Assembly: GCF_019991125.1 (NCBI RefSeq)
Contig: NZ_JAGENB010000001.1
Coordinates: 62,001-126,000, forward strand
DNA length: 64,000 nt
Source: Phyllobacterium calauticae
GTDB taxonomy: Bacteria > Pseudomonadota > Alphaproteobacteria > Rhizobiales > Rhizobiaceae
Direction: 5' to 3'
The notes below the pieces were generated by a model. That model was not told where the DNA came from. It saw nothing but the letters and a program-made list of their open reading frames with translations, and ran no database searches. Of this stretch, positions 45,952 to 54,817 are shown one piece after another (positions within the stretch are counted from its first letter, which is position 1; each line of letters begins with the position of its first letter). A program made the translations under genes and the position numbers.

Positions 45952-46324
45952 GGCTGTCACTCCCCTTCAGCGCAACACGGACAATGTGCTGACACACGCC
46001 CTCGATATCCCGCAAGACATCGTCATTCCAGAAACGCAGGACGACCCAGCCATCGGCTTCCAGCCGGTGGGTTCTGCCCAGATCATAGATCAAATGATCA
46101 TCTTCAGCATGCTGCGCGCCATCAAGCTCAACAATCACACGATGTGAAGGACAAGCAAAATCAACGATGTAACCGGCAACGGGCATCTGCCTTTTAAAGC
46201 TTAGCCCCATCAGCCGGTGCGCACGAACCGCATTCCAGAGCTTCAGTTCCGCATCCGTCAATGCCCGGCGCATTGCCTTGGCATTGCTCCGAATTTTGCG
46301 GGGAACAGGTGTATGTGACGGCAT
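45941..46324 (-). CDS. DUF559 (Vsr-like endonuclease fold) protein
   Basis: About 127 residues. LTDAELKLWNAVRAHRLMG, FKRQMPVAGYIVDFACPSHR and VIVELDGAQHAEDD reproduce the DUF559 pattern: the restriction-endonuclease-like core with D...E-x-D residues near VDFA and VELDG. Biological role unknown. The start is ATG 46324; a longer open frame to 46366 runs into the repeat. The purine-rich sequence just upstream (GAGGGGGGTGAG) belongs to the palindromic repeat at 46330-46492. Confidence 0.85.
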   Translation of the reverse strand: MPSHTPVPRKIRSNAKAMRRALTDAELKLWNAVRAHRLMGLSFKRQMPVAGYIVDFACPSHRVIVELDGAQHAEDDHLIYDLGRTHRLEADGWVVLRFWNDDVLRDIEGVCQHIVRVALKGSDSHES

Positions 46325-46329
46325 GGTAC

Positions 46330-46492
46330 TCACCCCCCTCTGTCCTGCCGGACATCTCCCCCACAAGGGGGGAGATCACATCGACATCGGTGTTTACCCA
46401 CAATGTTCAAACTCTCAGATTGTACGACGGCAGCCATGAAAGCTGATCTCCCCCCTTTTGGGGGAGATGTCCGGCAGGACAGAGGGGGGTGA
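46330..46492. repeat. Palindromic repeat, family 3
   Basis: Arms of 49 bases at 46330-46378 and 46444-46492 are complementary with one mismatch. Each arm itself contains a smaller hairpin (CTCCCCC...GGGGGAG). A central 65-base segment separates them. It fills the gap between cysS and the DUF559 gene, both leftward, and ends six bases before the DUF559 start codon. Confidence 0.9.
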
Positions 46493-46505
46493 AACAGCGC
46501 CAATG

Positions 46506-47963
<1,458 letters not shown>

Positions 47964-48348
47964 GTCTTTGATCTCAAATTCGGGTTGCAACGGTAAAAAC
48001 GCATATCACGGCGCTGGTCTGGCGACCGGTGCGTTTCACATCTTTGGAGCGAATTTTGAGACGAAAACGGCCGGGGCCAGCGAAGCGCTAGCTGATAATA
48101 ATCCGACAGGTAATAATCGTTACGGACGACGTTTTCATGATTGCATTTATGATTGAGCCGGGGCGCAAGGTCAAGCGCAACTTGCCAGCGGCCGGGTGTG
48201 GCAAATTTATCGGGTTTGAACTGGTTAATTCAAATTAACCGGAAAGCCCAAAATCCTCCCGGAATGTGCCTTTTTTCCGGCGGAATTGACCGGGATTCCT
48301 GCACCCCAGAACAGAGGGGAATTGTCCCCGCGACACAGGACCGGACCC
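47964..48348. promoter_or_regulatory. Divergent cysS/small-gene intergenic region with a strong dyad
   Basis: 385 bases without a credible gene. At 48223-48240 lies the perfect 18-base dyad GGTTAATTCAAATTAACC (8-base arms), extended outward with one mismatch. A small GGGGA-ATTG-TCCCC hairpin is at 48316-48329. The dyad looks like an operator, about 110 bases upstream of the small gene at 48349. Confidence 0.5.
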
Positions 48349-48513
48349 ATGACCAACACTTCCGTAGCGGCCAAAGCCCGCGACACCGTTTTCGCCGATC
48401 ATCTGGCCGCACAATACCGTGCGATTGGCCCGGCTGCCGTTCAGGCCGCCGTTTTGACCAAGCCGCGCCAGCGGCCGCTGCTGATCGTTTCAACCGTGCA
48501 GGAAACGGACTAA
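48349..48513 (+). CDS. Small protein of 54 residues, unknown function
   Basis: Begins TNTSVAAKARDTVFADHL after the ATG, followed by AAQYRAIGPAAVQAAVLT and a basic end. AGGA lies about eight bases upstream. Codon use is like that of real genes and the N-terminal half would form amphipathic helices. No known domain. It runs 24 bases into the 3' end of the convergent ArgO-like gene. Probably real, but the evidence is modest. Confidence 0.5.
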   Translation: MTNTSVAAKARDTVFADHLAAQYRAIGPAAVQAAVLTKPRQRPLLIVSTVQETD

Positions 48514-49104
48514 CAGACTGAGGGCGATCCCGGCCATGACAAGGCCGATCAGGACGTCCAGGACACGCCATGCGGCCGGCTTGGCAAAAACCGGCTGCAG
48601 CAGTCTAGCGCCATAGCCGAGACCAAAAAACCAGACGAACGAGGCGACCGCAGCTCCGGCGCCATAGGCCGCGCGGTTGGCGCCTTCAAAACGCGCCGAC
48701 AGGCCGCCCAGCAGAACCACCGTATCCAGATAGACATGCGGATTGAGGAAGGTCAGCGCCAGAACCGTGGCAATGGCCGCCTGCAGCGAGCCCCCGCCCG
48801 AGCGCGCCGCCTGCATGGCCTCCGGCTTGAGCGCCCGGCGAAACGCCACCGATGCATACCAGAACAGGAACGCCGCGCCGCCAAGCGTGACCATAGAAAT
48901 CAGCTTGGGGGACTGGGCAATCAGCGTGCCGAGACCGGCAACACCGGCGGTGATCAGCAGCGCATCGGACAGCGCACAGATCAGGGACAGGATGAAAACA
49001 TGCTCCTGCAAAAGCCCCTGGCGCAGAATGAAGGCATTCTGCGCGCCGATGGCGATGATCAACGAGGCACCGAGAAGGAAACCGGACAAAGCGGCGGAAA
49101 ACAT
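48490..49104 (-). CDS. argO: LysE/ArgO family amino-acid exporter
   Basis: 204 residues with about six membrane helices. LIIAIGAQNAFILRQGL near the N-terminus and TFLNPHVYLDTVVLLG in the middle are LysE/ArgO signatures. It exports basic amino acids (arginine or lysine). AGGA lies six bases before the ATG. No lysG/argP-type regulator lies next to it. Confidence 0.9.
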   Translation of the reverse strand: MFSAALSGFLLGASLIIAIGAQNAFILRQGLLQEHVFILSLICALSDALLITAGVAGLGTLIAQSPKLISMVTLGGAAFLFWYASVAFRRALKPEAMQAARSGGGSLQAAIATVLALTFLNPHVYLDTVVLLGGLSARFEGANRAAYGAGAAVASFVWFFGLGYGARLLQPVFAKPAAWRVLDVLIGLVMAGIALSLLVRFLHG

Positions 49105-49145
49105 GGGAAAATCCTGAAATCTGAATGGGAGGCTCGGATGGACGG

Positions 49146-49910
49146 TCAGAACAGCTTCATCTGATCGTCGGACTCGGGCGGCTTCTGCCGCAGCGGTTTT
49201 TTGACCTCAAAAGCCCCTTCGACCACCCGTTCCTGAATGTCCGGGCCCATATTGGCAACCTTGTTGACCTTGTCGGACACCGGTATCGCCTCGAAAAAGT
49301 CCGGCTGGGCCGGTTTCAGCAGATCGGCGACATGGCGCGGCTCCTGGGTCTTGCAGTCGAGCCAGCGGCTGAAATCCTTGGGTTCGATGACGACGGGCAT
49401 GCGGTCATGGATGGGGCGCAGCGTTTCATTGGCGCTGGTGGTCAGGATCGCGCCCGTGTCCATTTCCGAGCCTTCCGCATTGGCCCATGGCTCATACAGG
49501 CCGGCAAAGGCGATGACGCCGCCGTGTTTCGGACGGATCCAGAAGGCCTGCGACTTGTTCTTGCCGTCGCGGCGCCATTCGTAAAAGCCCGAAGCGGGAA
49601 TGAGCGCACGGCGATGCCGCATGGCTGTTTTGAACGATGCCTTGTCGATGGCGGTTTCCGAACGGGCATTGATCATCAGCGGATAATCGGCGGTGTCCTT
49701 GACCCAGCCGGGAATGAACCCCCAGCGCACCAGCAGCGCCCGCCGGTCGGGGCGGTTGCTGCCGGGCGGCGGCGTTTCGCCCGAGACGATCATCAGCACC
49801 GGCTGTGTCGGCGCGATATTGTAGCGGGCCGGAAAGGCTTCGACATCCATCAGCCCCATCAGGGCTTCGATCTCTTCCGGGGTTCCGAGGAGGGCAAAAC
49901 GTCCGCACAT
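49146..49910 (-). CDS. SRAP-family protein (YedK/HMCES-like)
   Basis: About 254 residues. It starts MCGRFALLG, so Cys2 becomes the N-terminal catalytic residue after Met removal. RYNIAPTQPVLMI, the conserved asparagine in MINARSETA, IPASGFYEWRR (glutamate) and PVVIEPKDF are intact. SRAP proteins form covalent crosslinks with abasic sites in single-stranded DNA and shield them. ATG 49910 is the only start that gives the catalytic Cys2; a longer open frame is rejected. It is divergent from a Nudix gene. Confidence 0.93.
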   Translation of the reverse strand: MCGRFALLGTPEEIEALMGLMDVEAFPARYNIAPTQPVLMIVSGETPPPGSNRPDRRALLVRWGFIPGWVKDTADYPLMINARSETAIDKASFKTAMRHRRALIPASGFYEWRRDGKNKSQAFWIRPKHGGVIAFAGLYEPWANAEGSEMDTGAILTTSANETLRPIHDRMPVVIEPKDFSRWLDCKTQEPRHVADLLKPAQPDFFEAIPVSDKVNKVANMGPDIQERVVEGAFEVKKPLRQKPPESDDQMKLF

Positions 49911-50035
49911 GCAATGAGAGCCTATTTGAATTGGAGTGGCGATCATCCGGTTTTTCGATGCCGGGTCAAGGTGGAGTTTGCGGGATGTTGCACGATGCTC
50001 TTGTCAAAGCCCCAGCCGCGACATACCCCTGACAT

Positions 50036-50467
50036 ATGGCACAGATTCCGCTTTCCCCCGATGTTGACGGCGTTTCAGCCGTCTGTATCCGCAACGAGGC
50101 TTTCCTCCTGGTGGAGCGCGGGCGCGAACCCGCCAAGGGCTGGCTGGCCTTCCCCGGCGGGCGGCGCGAAGAGGGAGAAGCGCCTGATACCGCCGCCATC
50201 CGCGAACTGTTCGAAGAAACCGGCATCCGCGCGACGGAGGTGTCCTATCTCGACACGGTTGTCTTCGATTATTCGACCCCGGAATTCCCCGCCCCCCGGC
50301 CCTATCGCCTCGCGGTTTTCCTGGCGCATGATCCCCGGGGCGAGGCCATTGCCGCCGACGACGCGGCGGCGGTCCACTGGCTGAAAGTCGAGGAAATGGC
50401 CGGCTTCGATGTCACCGCCAGCGTGCTCGACATGGCCCACGCTCTGGCGCGAACCTTCAAAAGTTGA
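50036..50467 (+). CDS. Nudix hydrolase (ADP-ribose pyrophosphatase-like)
   Basis: 143 residues. The complete Nudix box (GGRREEGEAPDTAAIRELFE, then ETGI) is present, preceded by GWLAFPGG. It probably hydrolyses a nucleoside diphosphate linked to another group; the specific substrate is not readable. It has no strong ribosome site. A TIGR02301-like gene starts 85 bases downstream. Confidence 0.9.
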   Translation: MAQIPLSPDVDGVSAVCIRNEAFLLVERGREPAKGWLAFPGGRREEGEAPDTAAIRELFEETGIRATEVSYLDTVVFDYSTPEFPAPRPYRLAVFLAHDPRGEAIAADDAAAVHWLKVEEMAGFDVTASVLDMAHALARTFKS

Positions 50468-50552
50468 GGGTATTGCCGCATTGCGCCTTGAAGACGCCTT
50501 GCTTTCCGGCCACAACCGTCTGCAGGGGATTCCACCGCCACAGGGTCAAGAC

Positions 50553-50921
50553 GTGCGCCGCAGAGCATTGATATCAGCATTTCTGTTGGCGATCGTCAGC
50601 GCGGGTCCCGCCCACGCGGTGGACCCGTTGTATGAAACAAAGCTGATCCGGCTGGCGGAAATTCTCGGCTCCATTCATTCGCTGCGCAACATCTGCGGCG
50701 AAAAAAGCAGCCAGTGGCGCGACCGGATGGATTCGCTGCTGGCGGCGGAGAATCCGGACCCTGCCCGCCGGGCACGGCTGGTGGCCAGTTTCAACCGCGG
50801 CTACCGGACGTTTACCGAGACCTATACGGCGTGCACGAGCCAGGCGATTGCGGCGATTGACCGCTACCAGACCGAAGGAGAAAGGCTTTCTTCGGAGATC
50901 ATATCGGGCTATGGAAATTAA
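50553..50921 (+). CDS. TIGR02301-family exported protein
   Basis: About 122 residues from GTG 50553 (AGGG seven bases upstream). A signal peptide (ALISAFLLAIVSAGPAHA) is followed by a helical domain with two cysteines (RNICGEKSSQWR and TYTACTSQ). LAEILGSIHSLRNICGE and FNRGYRTFTETYTACT match the TIGR02301 alphaproteobacterial family as I know it; no function is known. It is probably periplasmic. Confidence 0.8.
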   Translation: MRRRALISAFLLAIVSAGPAHAVDPLYETKLIRLAEILGSIHSLRNICGEKSSQWRDRMDSLLAAENPDPARRARLVASFNRGYRTFTETYTACTSQAIAAIDRYQTEGERLSSEIISGYGN

Positions 50922-51024
50922 CCAGGCTTTAACTGTTGAAGCCAAAGGACCGCATTTTAAGCAAAACGTATGGTATTGTTTAGCGGCAGTTTAAGAATTG
51001 GCTTCGGCCAAGGATGGTATAATC

Positions 51025-51282
51025 ATGAACATGACATCGGCGGACCTCGATAAGTTGGTTGCAGAAGAAAAAAAGCTGGTTGCGATCGAATATCAGAATG
51101 AAGTCTGGGCAGATGGCACTCTTGAAGGTATCGAGCCCGAGATCATGGCCGAAGCTGCATTTGCGACCGCGCTGACCGAATTGATCAGGGATAACGGCGA
51201 AGTGTCCGCGCTGGCCTTGCTCGAGGTGCTGCGCGAACGTATTTCTGCGGGTGAATTCTCTTCGAATCGCGTCCTGCAATAA
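51025..51282 (+). CDS. Small conserved acidic protein, unknown function
   Basis: 85 residues, all-helical in appearance and acidic (TSADLDKLVAEEKKLVAIEY). It seems conserved in Rhizobiales as far as I recall, without a named function. ATG 51025 is chosen over the frame from 50998; the ribosome site is weak. It ends 22 bases before an exported-protein gene. Confidence 0.65.
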   Translation: MNMTSADLDKLVAEEKKLVAIEYQNEVWADGTLEGIEPEIMAEAAFATALTELIRDNGEVSALALLEVLRERISAGEFSSNRVLQ

Positions 51283-51304
51283 TTCAACGACCGGGTGATC
51301 CTGC

Positions 51305-52144
51305 ATGCTCGACAAGCTCGCTTCCGCTTCCGTGATCGCCAGAACAGGTTTTCTAGCGGCAGTCCTTTGCGCCTGCGCTGTTCCTGCCTATGCCGCTGCA
51401 CTGGACAAGCCCGTGCAGCTGGCGCTCAGCGAGATCAAGAAGGAAGAATTGCCGAAGGCCGCTGAAACGGCTCCGGCAAAGCCGGACGAGAAGGCACCGG
51501 CCGCTCCGCCTGCCGCTTCCGAAACCAAACCCGCCACGACAACACCGGAAAAGCCGGCCGCCCCTGCCGCAGCGCAGGAAAAGAAGGCGCCCGAGGCACC
51601 CGCTGCCAAGGAAAACGATGCGGCTGGTGCGCCGCGCAGCAATCCGGCCCTGCCGAACGTGCCGGAAGGCTCCCCGCCGCCGCACGTGGAATACGACGTC
51701 ACCAAACTGCCCTTCCCGGTGCAGAAAATGCGCGAGCTTATCATTGCCGCAGCCAAGACCGGTTCGCTGGAATCCCTGCGGCCGCTGATCGGCTCGGGCG
51801 ACGACATGACGATGCTGTCGCTCGCCGATACCGACGGCGACCCGATTGCCTATCTGAAGAGCCTTGCCGGCGACACGGATGGGCAGGAAATCCTCGCCAT
51901 CGCCATCGATATCCTCAATTCAGGCTACGTCCATCTGGATGCCGGAACGCCTGATGAGCTCTACGTCTGGCCGTATTTCTTCGCCTACCCGCTCGACAAG
52001 CTCGATGCCAAGCAGCGCGTGGAGCTCTTCCAGATCGTCACCGCCGGGGATTATGACGAGATGAAGCAGTTCGGCACCTATGTGTTCTACCGCCTCGGCA
52101 TTACGCCGAAGGGCCGCTGGCGCTTCTTCGTCAACGGCGACTAA
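51305..52144 (+). CDS. Exported protein with Ala/Pro/Lys-rich linker
   Basis: 279 residues: signal peptide (cleavage near PAYAA), then about 80 residues of low-complexity Ala/Pro/Lys/Glu linker, then a folded domain from about residue 125 (VEYDVTKLPFPVQKMRELI) to the end (GRWRFFVNGD). The linker resembles those of periplasmic wall-spanning proteins. The domain is common in Rhizobiales genomes but unnamed to me. The stop overlaps the convergent AraC gene by four bases. Confidence 0.72.
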   Translation: MLDKLASASVIARTGFLAAVLCACAVPAYAAALDKPVQLALSEIKKEELPKAAETAPAKPDEKAPAAPPAASETKPATTTPEKPAAPAAAQEKKAPEAPAAKENDAAGAPRSNPALPNVPEGSPPPHVEYDVTKLPFPVQKMRELIIAAAKTGSLESLRPLIGSGDDMTMLSLADTDGDPIAYLKSLAGDTDGQEILAIAIDILNSGYVHLDAGTPDELYVWPYFFAYPLDKLDAKQRVELFQIVTAGDYDEMKQFGTYVFYRLGITPKGRWRFFVNGD

Positions 52145-52920
52145 ACCGGACCATTGGCGAAATAGCGCGTGGGCGTGACCCCGAACACGCGCCGGAACAT
52201 GGCAATGAATGCGCTGATATTGTTGTAACCGACATCAAGCGCGACTGATGTGACCGCCTGCCCCGCTGCCAGCAATTCCAGTGCCCGCATCAGCCGGGCG
52301 CGCTGGCGCCATTCGGTAAAGGTGAAACCCGTTTCAACCACGAATTTGCGCGTCATCGTCCGGGCGGGAATACCCGCCCAGTCGGCCCAATCCTCGGCTT
52401 TTCGCTCGTCGAGCAGATTGCCGGTAAAGGCATGGGCGATACGCACCAGCCGCGCATCCGCCGGCATCGGCAGCCCGAGATCCTCATGCGGCAGGCTGGC
52501 GATCTCATCGAGAATGACGCGCGCAATCCGCTCCTGTCCCTGATCAAGCACCTCGCCCTTCCAGCCAGCCGCCCGACTGACCGCCTCGCGCAGCAGTCCG
52601 GAACTGCGCAGGGTGCAGGGAATGGCGGGGAGCATCGCGCATTCCGGCTCCGCCACGTAGACACTCCAGCCGAAATAGGCCCCATGCGACTGCAGCGAAT
52701 GCTTGTGATGCGGCGGTATCCACACCGCGTGGATGGCGGGAACGACCCATTGCCCCGCTTCCGTTCCAATCGTCAACAGACCGGTGCTCGCCCCCAGCAA
52801 CTGGCCACGCGCATGGGCGTGGACAGCAACGAACCGTGGAACACTCCTCTCCTGCTTGCCCGCAATGATGATCGGGCCATCGGACGACATGGCTTGTTCC
52901 GGGGTGATGAAATAGCTCAT
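52141..52920 (-). CDS. AraC-family regulator with cupin sensor
   Basis: 259 residues. The N-terminal cupin-like half (FVAVHAHARGQLLGAS and WIPPHHKHSLQSHG) binds a ligand. The C-terminal AraC domain has WADWAGIPARTMTRKFVVET and ALDVGYNNISAFIAMFRRVFG. ATG 52920 has GAGG five bases upstream. It faces the gene at 53018 across a 97-base gap that holds the inverted repeat CATTGGC-N17-GCCAATG. Confidence 0.9.
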   Translation of the reverse strand: MSYFITPEQAMSSDGPIIIAGKQERSVPRFVAVHAHARGQLLGASTGLLTIGTEAGQWVVPAIHAVWIPPHHKHSLQSHGAYFGWSVYVAEPECAMLPAIPCTLRSSGLLREAVSRAAGWKGEVLDQGQERIARVILDEIASLPHEDLGLPMPADARLVRIAHAFTGNLLDERKAEDWADWAGIPARTMTRKFVVETGFTFTEWRQRARLMRALELLAAGQAVTSVALDVGYNNISAFIAMFRRVFGVTPTRYFANGPV

Positions 52921-52940
52921 TTTGGCCTCAACGCCGTATT

Positions 52941-52971
52941 CATTGGCACGGATACGATAGCAGCGCCAATG
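52941..52971. promoter_or_regulatory. Candidate operator in the AraC divergent region
   Basis: CATTGGC (52941-52947) and GCCAATG (52965-52971) are perfect inverted copies 17 bases apart, between the AraC gene and the gene at 53018. This spacing places the arms on the same face of the helix. Confidence 0.4.
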
Positions 52972-53017
52972 TGTCGTGGCTAGTTTGCGCGCATGATTTT
53001 TTGCCAAGGAGACGACG

Positions 53018-53272
53018 ATGCGTGCCCAGGACATTTTGCCCGACAATATCAACCAGGTAGAGGTCAACGACGTTGCCGTGCGCAAGGGGACGGTCGGCGC
53101 CTTCCTCATCAACGCACGGCTCTGGCTGAAACCTGGCGCAACCGCCGAGGAGCGGGAGGTGACCGAACAGGACATTCTCGATGCGCTGCCCGCACTGGTT
53201 GCATTGGGTCTGTTTGACTTCTTATCGATCCGCGATCCCAAACTCAGGGAATTCGTCGCCATGCACCTGTAG
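53018..53272 (+). CDS. Conserved protein of 84 residues, unknown function
   Basis: Begins RAQDILPDNINQVEVNDV; the middle is ENARLWLKPG-like (INARLWLKPGATAEE), the end helical (FDFLSIRDPKLREFVAMHL). AAGGAG precedes the ATG. Divergent from the AraC gene, so probably its target. It was likely paired with the truncated gene at 53282, ten bases downstream. Confidence 0.65.
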   Translation: MRAQDILPDNINQVEVNDVAVRKGTVGAFLINARLWLKPGATAEEREVTEQDILDALPALVALGLFDFLSIRDPKLREFVAMHL

Positions 53273-53281
53273 GAGACAACG

Positions 53282-53476
53282 ATGCTCATTGATCTCAAGG
53301 AATTTCCGCTTGTCTATCTGCGTGCCGACCAGGACAGCAGCGCAAGCACCGCATCCTTGTGCCGCAGGCTTTTCCGCTCGGCTGAAAAACAATCCGAAAA
53401 ATTTGCGGGGCATGTCACATCCGGCCTTTCCATCTCGTCTTGTCTGCAGGCAACGCAATGCCGGACAAGGAGATGA
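53282..53476 (+). pseudogene. Truncated gene remnant overlain by the ECF41 promoter
   Basis: The first 16 codons (LIDLKEFPLVYLRAD after the ATG) read like a real N-terminus, with GGAG upstream and tight spacing to the previous gene. After that, codon use and composition become erratic (Ser/Cys/Arg-rich), and the 3' third contains the TGTCACA-N16-CGTC promoter. I infer that most of the gene was deleted when the CMD/sigma pair was joined here. An intact 64-residue protein is possible but unlikely. Confidence 0.45.
53413..53439 (+). promoter_or_regulatory. ECF41-type promoter
   Basis: TGTCACA (53413-53419), 16 bases, CGTC (53436-53439), 41 bases before the CMD gene start. This is the published ECF41 consensus (TGTCACA, about 16 to 18 bases, CGTC). 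It precedes the gene pair that encodes the ECF41 factor itself, so the operon is predicted to be self-activated. Confidence 0.8.
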
Positions 53477-53479
53477 CTG

Positions 53480-53932
53480 ATGAAAGCCCGATTGATTCCC
53501 TATAGCTACGCCATCATGAAGCCAATGCTTGACATGGAGGACGCCGTTGTCAAAAGCGGCCTCGAACACAGCCTGATCGAACTGGTCAAGATGCGCGCCT
53601 CGCAGGTCAATGGCTGCGCCTACTGCCTCGACATGCATTCGAAGGATGCGATCAAGCATGGTGAGACGGTGCAGCGCCTCGTGCTGCTTGATGCCTGGCG
53701 GGAATCGCCGCTTTATAGCGACCGTGAGCGCGCCGCGCTCGGTTGGACCGAGGCACTGACACTGGTTGCGCAAACCCATGCGGACGACCGCGACTTTGAG
53801 CCCCTCAAGGCGCAGTTCACCGAAGAGGAGATCGTCAAACTGACCATGCTGATCGTGACCATCAACGCCTGGAACCGGATTTCCATCGGCTTCCGCTCCG
53901 TCCATCCGGCAGACAAAGCCCGTGCAGCCTGA
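53480..53932 (+). CDS. Carboxymuconolactone decarboxylase/AhpD-like protein
   Basis: 150 residues. The AhpD-type site is complete: SQVNGCAYCLDMHSKDAIKHGE, with the CxxC pair and histidine. Proteins of this type reduce peroxides or act as decarboxylases; ECF41 partner genes are very often of this type. AAGGAG lies five to eight bases before the ATG. The 3' end overlaps the sigma factor gene by 11 bases. It has its own ECF41 promoter upstream. Confidence 0.92.
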   Translation: MKARLIPYSYAIMKPMLDMEDAVVKSGLEHSLIELVKMRASQVNGCAYCLDMHSKDAIKHGETVQRLVLLDAWRESPLYSDRERAALGWTEALTLVAQTHADDRDFEPLKAQFTEEEIVKLTMLIVTINAWNRISIGFRSVHPADKARAA

Positions 53933-54785
53933 CGCAACGGAAACATTCAACCGCCTCCGGCCCCGGCTGATCCGCATTGCCTACCGCATGCTTGGTTCAG
54001 TCGCGGAGGCGGAAGACATCGTGCAGGAAGGTTTCATCCGCTGGCACCAGGCCGACCGGTCGCAGGTGCGCAGCGCGGAAGCCTTCCTTGTGCGCACCAT
54101 ATCGCGGCTTTGCCTCGATCATCTGAAATCGGCGCGCGTGCGGCGGGAGACCTATGTGGGAAGCTGGCTGCCCGAGCCGATCTTCGACCCCAGCGAGGAG
54201 GAAACCGACAATGATATCACCCTCACCCTGATGATGGCGCTGGAACGGCTGTCGCCGCTCGAACGCGCGGCCTTCCTGCTGCATGATGTGTTCGGCCAGG
54301 ATTTCAATCAGGTATCGGAAGCCATCGGCCGCGATCCGGCAACCTGCCGCCAGCTTGCCAGCCGCGCCCGTACCCATGTGCAGCAGGCAAAACCGCGTTT
54401 TCCCGTGTCCGACACGCATGGCAGGACTATTGCGACGGCCTTCTTCAATGCTTCGCGCAGCGGCGACATGCAGGCCCTGCAGGCGCTGCTCGCCGAGGAT
54501 GTCACGCTCTACACCGATGGCGGCGGCATTCGTCCTTCGGCGATCAATCCCGTCTATACACAGGACAAGGTGTCGCGTTTCTTTGCCGGTATTGCGCGCC
54601 ACGCCGAATACCGCAAACCGCCACTGTTGCGTCAGGGGCTGATCGATGGCCTTCCCGGCTATGTCACCCGCGAAGCCGACGGCCTGCTCCAGACCACCGC
54701 CCTCGCAATCGAGGACGGAAAGATCAAGGCGATCTACATCGTGCGCAACCCGGAGAAGCTGGGCCGTATCGCCGTCGCCAATTGA
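53922..54785 (+). CDS. ECF41-group sigma factor with SnoaL-like extension
   Basis: 287 residues. Sigma region 2 is in RIAYRMLGSVAEAEDIVQEG and region 4 in LSPLERAAFLLHDVFG. The linker has SWLPEP and the C-terminal extension has DGGG (in YTDGGGIRPSA) and a final NPEKL. WLPEP, DGGG and NPDKL-type motifs define group ECF41, whose SnoaL-like C-terminus tunes activity in place of an anti-sigma factor. No anti-sigma gene is present. GTG start overlaps the CMD gene, so it is coupled to it. Confidence 0.93.
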   Translation: MQPDATETFNRLRPRLIRIAYRMLGSVAEAEDIVQEGFIRWHQADRSQVRSAEAFLVRTISRLCLDHLKSARVRRETYVGSWLPEPIFDPSEEETDNDITLTLMMALERLSPLERAAFLLHDVFGQDFNQVSEAIGRDPATCRQLASRARTHVQQAKPRFPVSDTHGRTIATAFFNASRSGDMQALQALLAEDVTLYTDGGGIRPSAINPVYTQDKVSRFFAGIARHAEYRKPPLLRQGLIDGLPGYVTREADGLLQTTALAIEDGKIKAIYIVRNPEKLGRIAVAN

Positions 54786-54817
54786 TCTGCGGCAGCAGGG
54801 GCGATCCCCTGCGCGCC

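Noticed and set aside
46194-46446. Open frames reading into the family-3 repeat on either strand
   Set aside because: Their codons come from the repeat arms; the DUF559 domain starts only at 46324.
46330-46492. A CRISPR or insertion sequence at the long palindromes
   Set aside because: There is only one inverted pair, no regular direct repeats or spacers, and no transposase gene.
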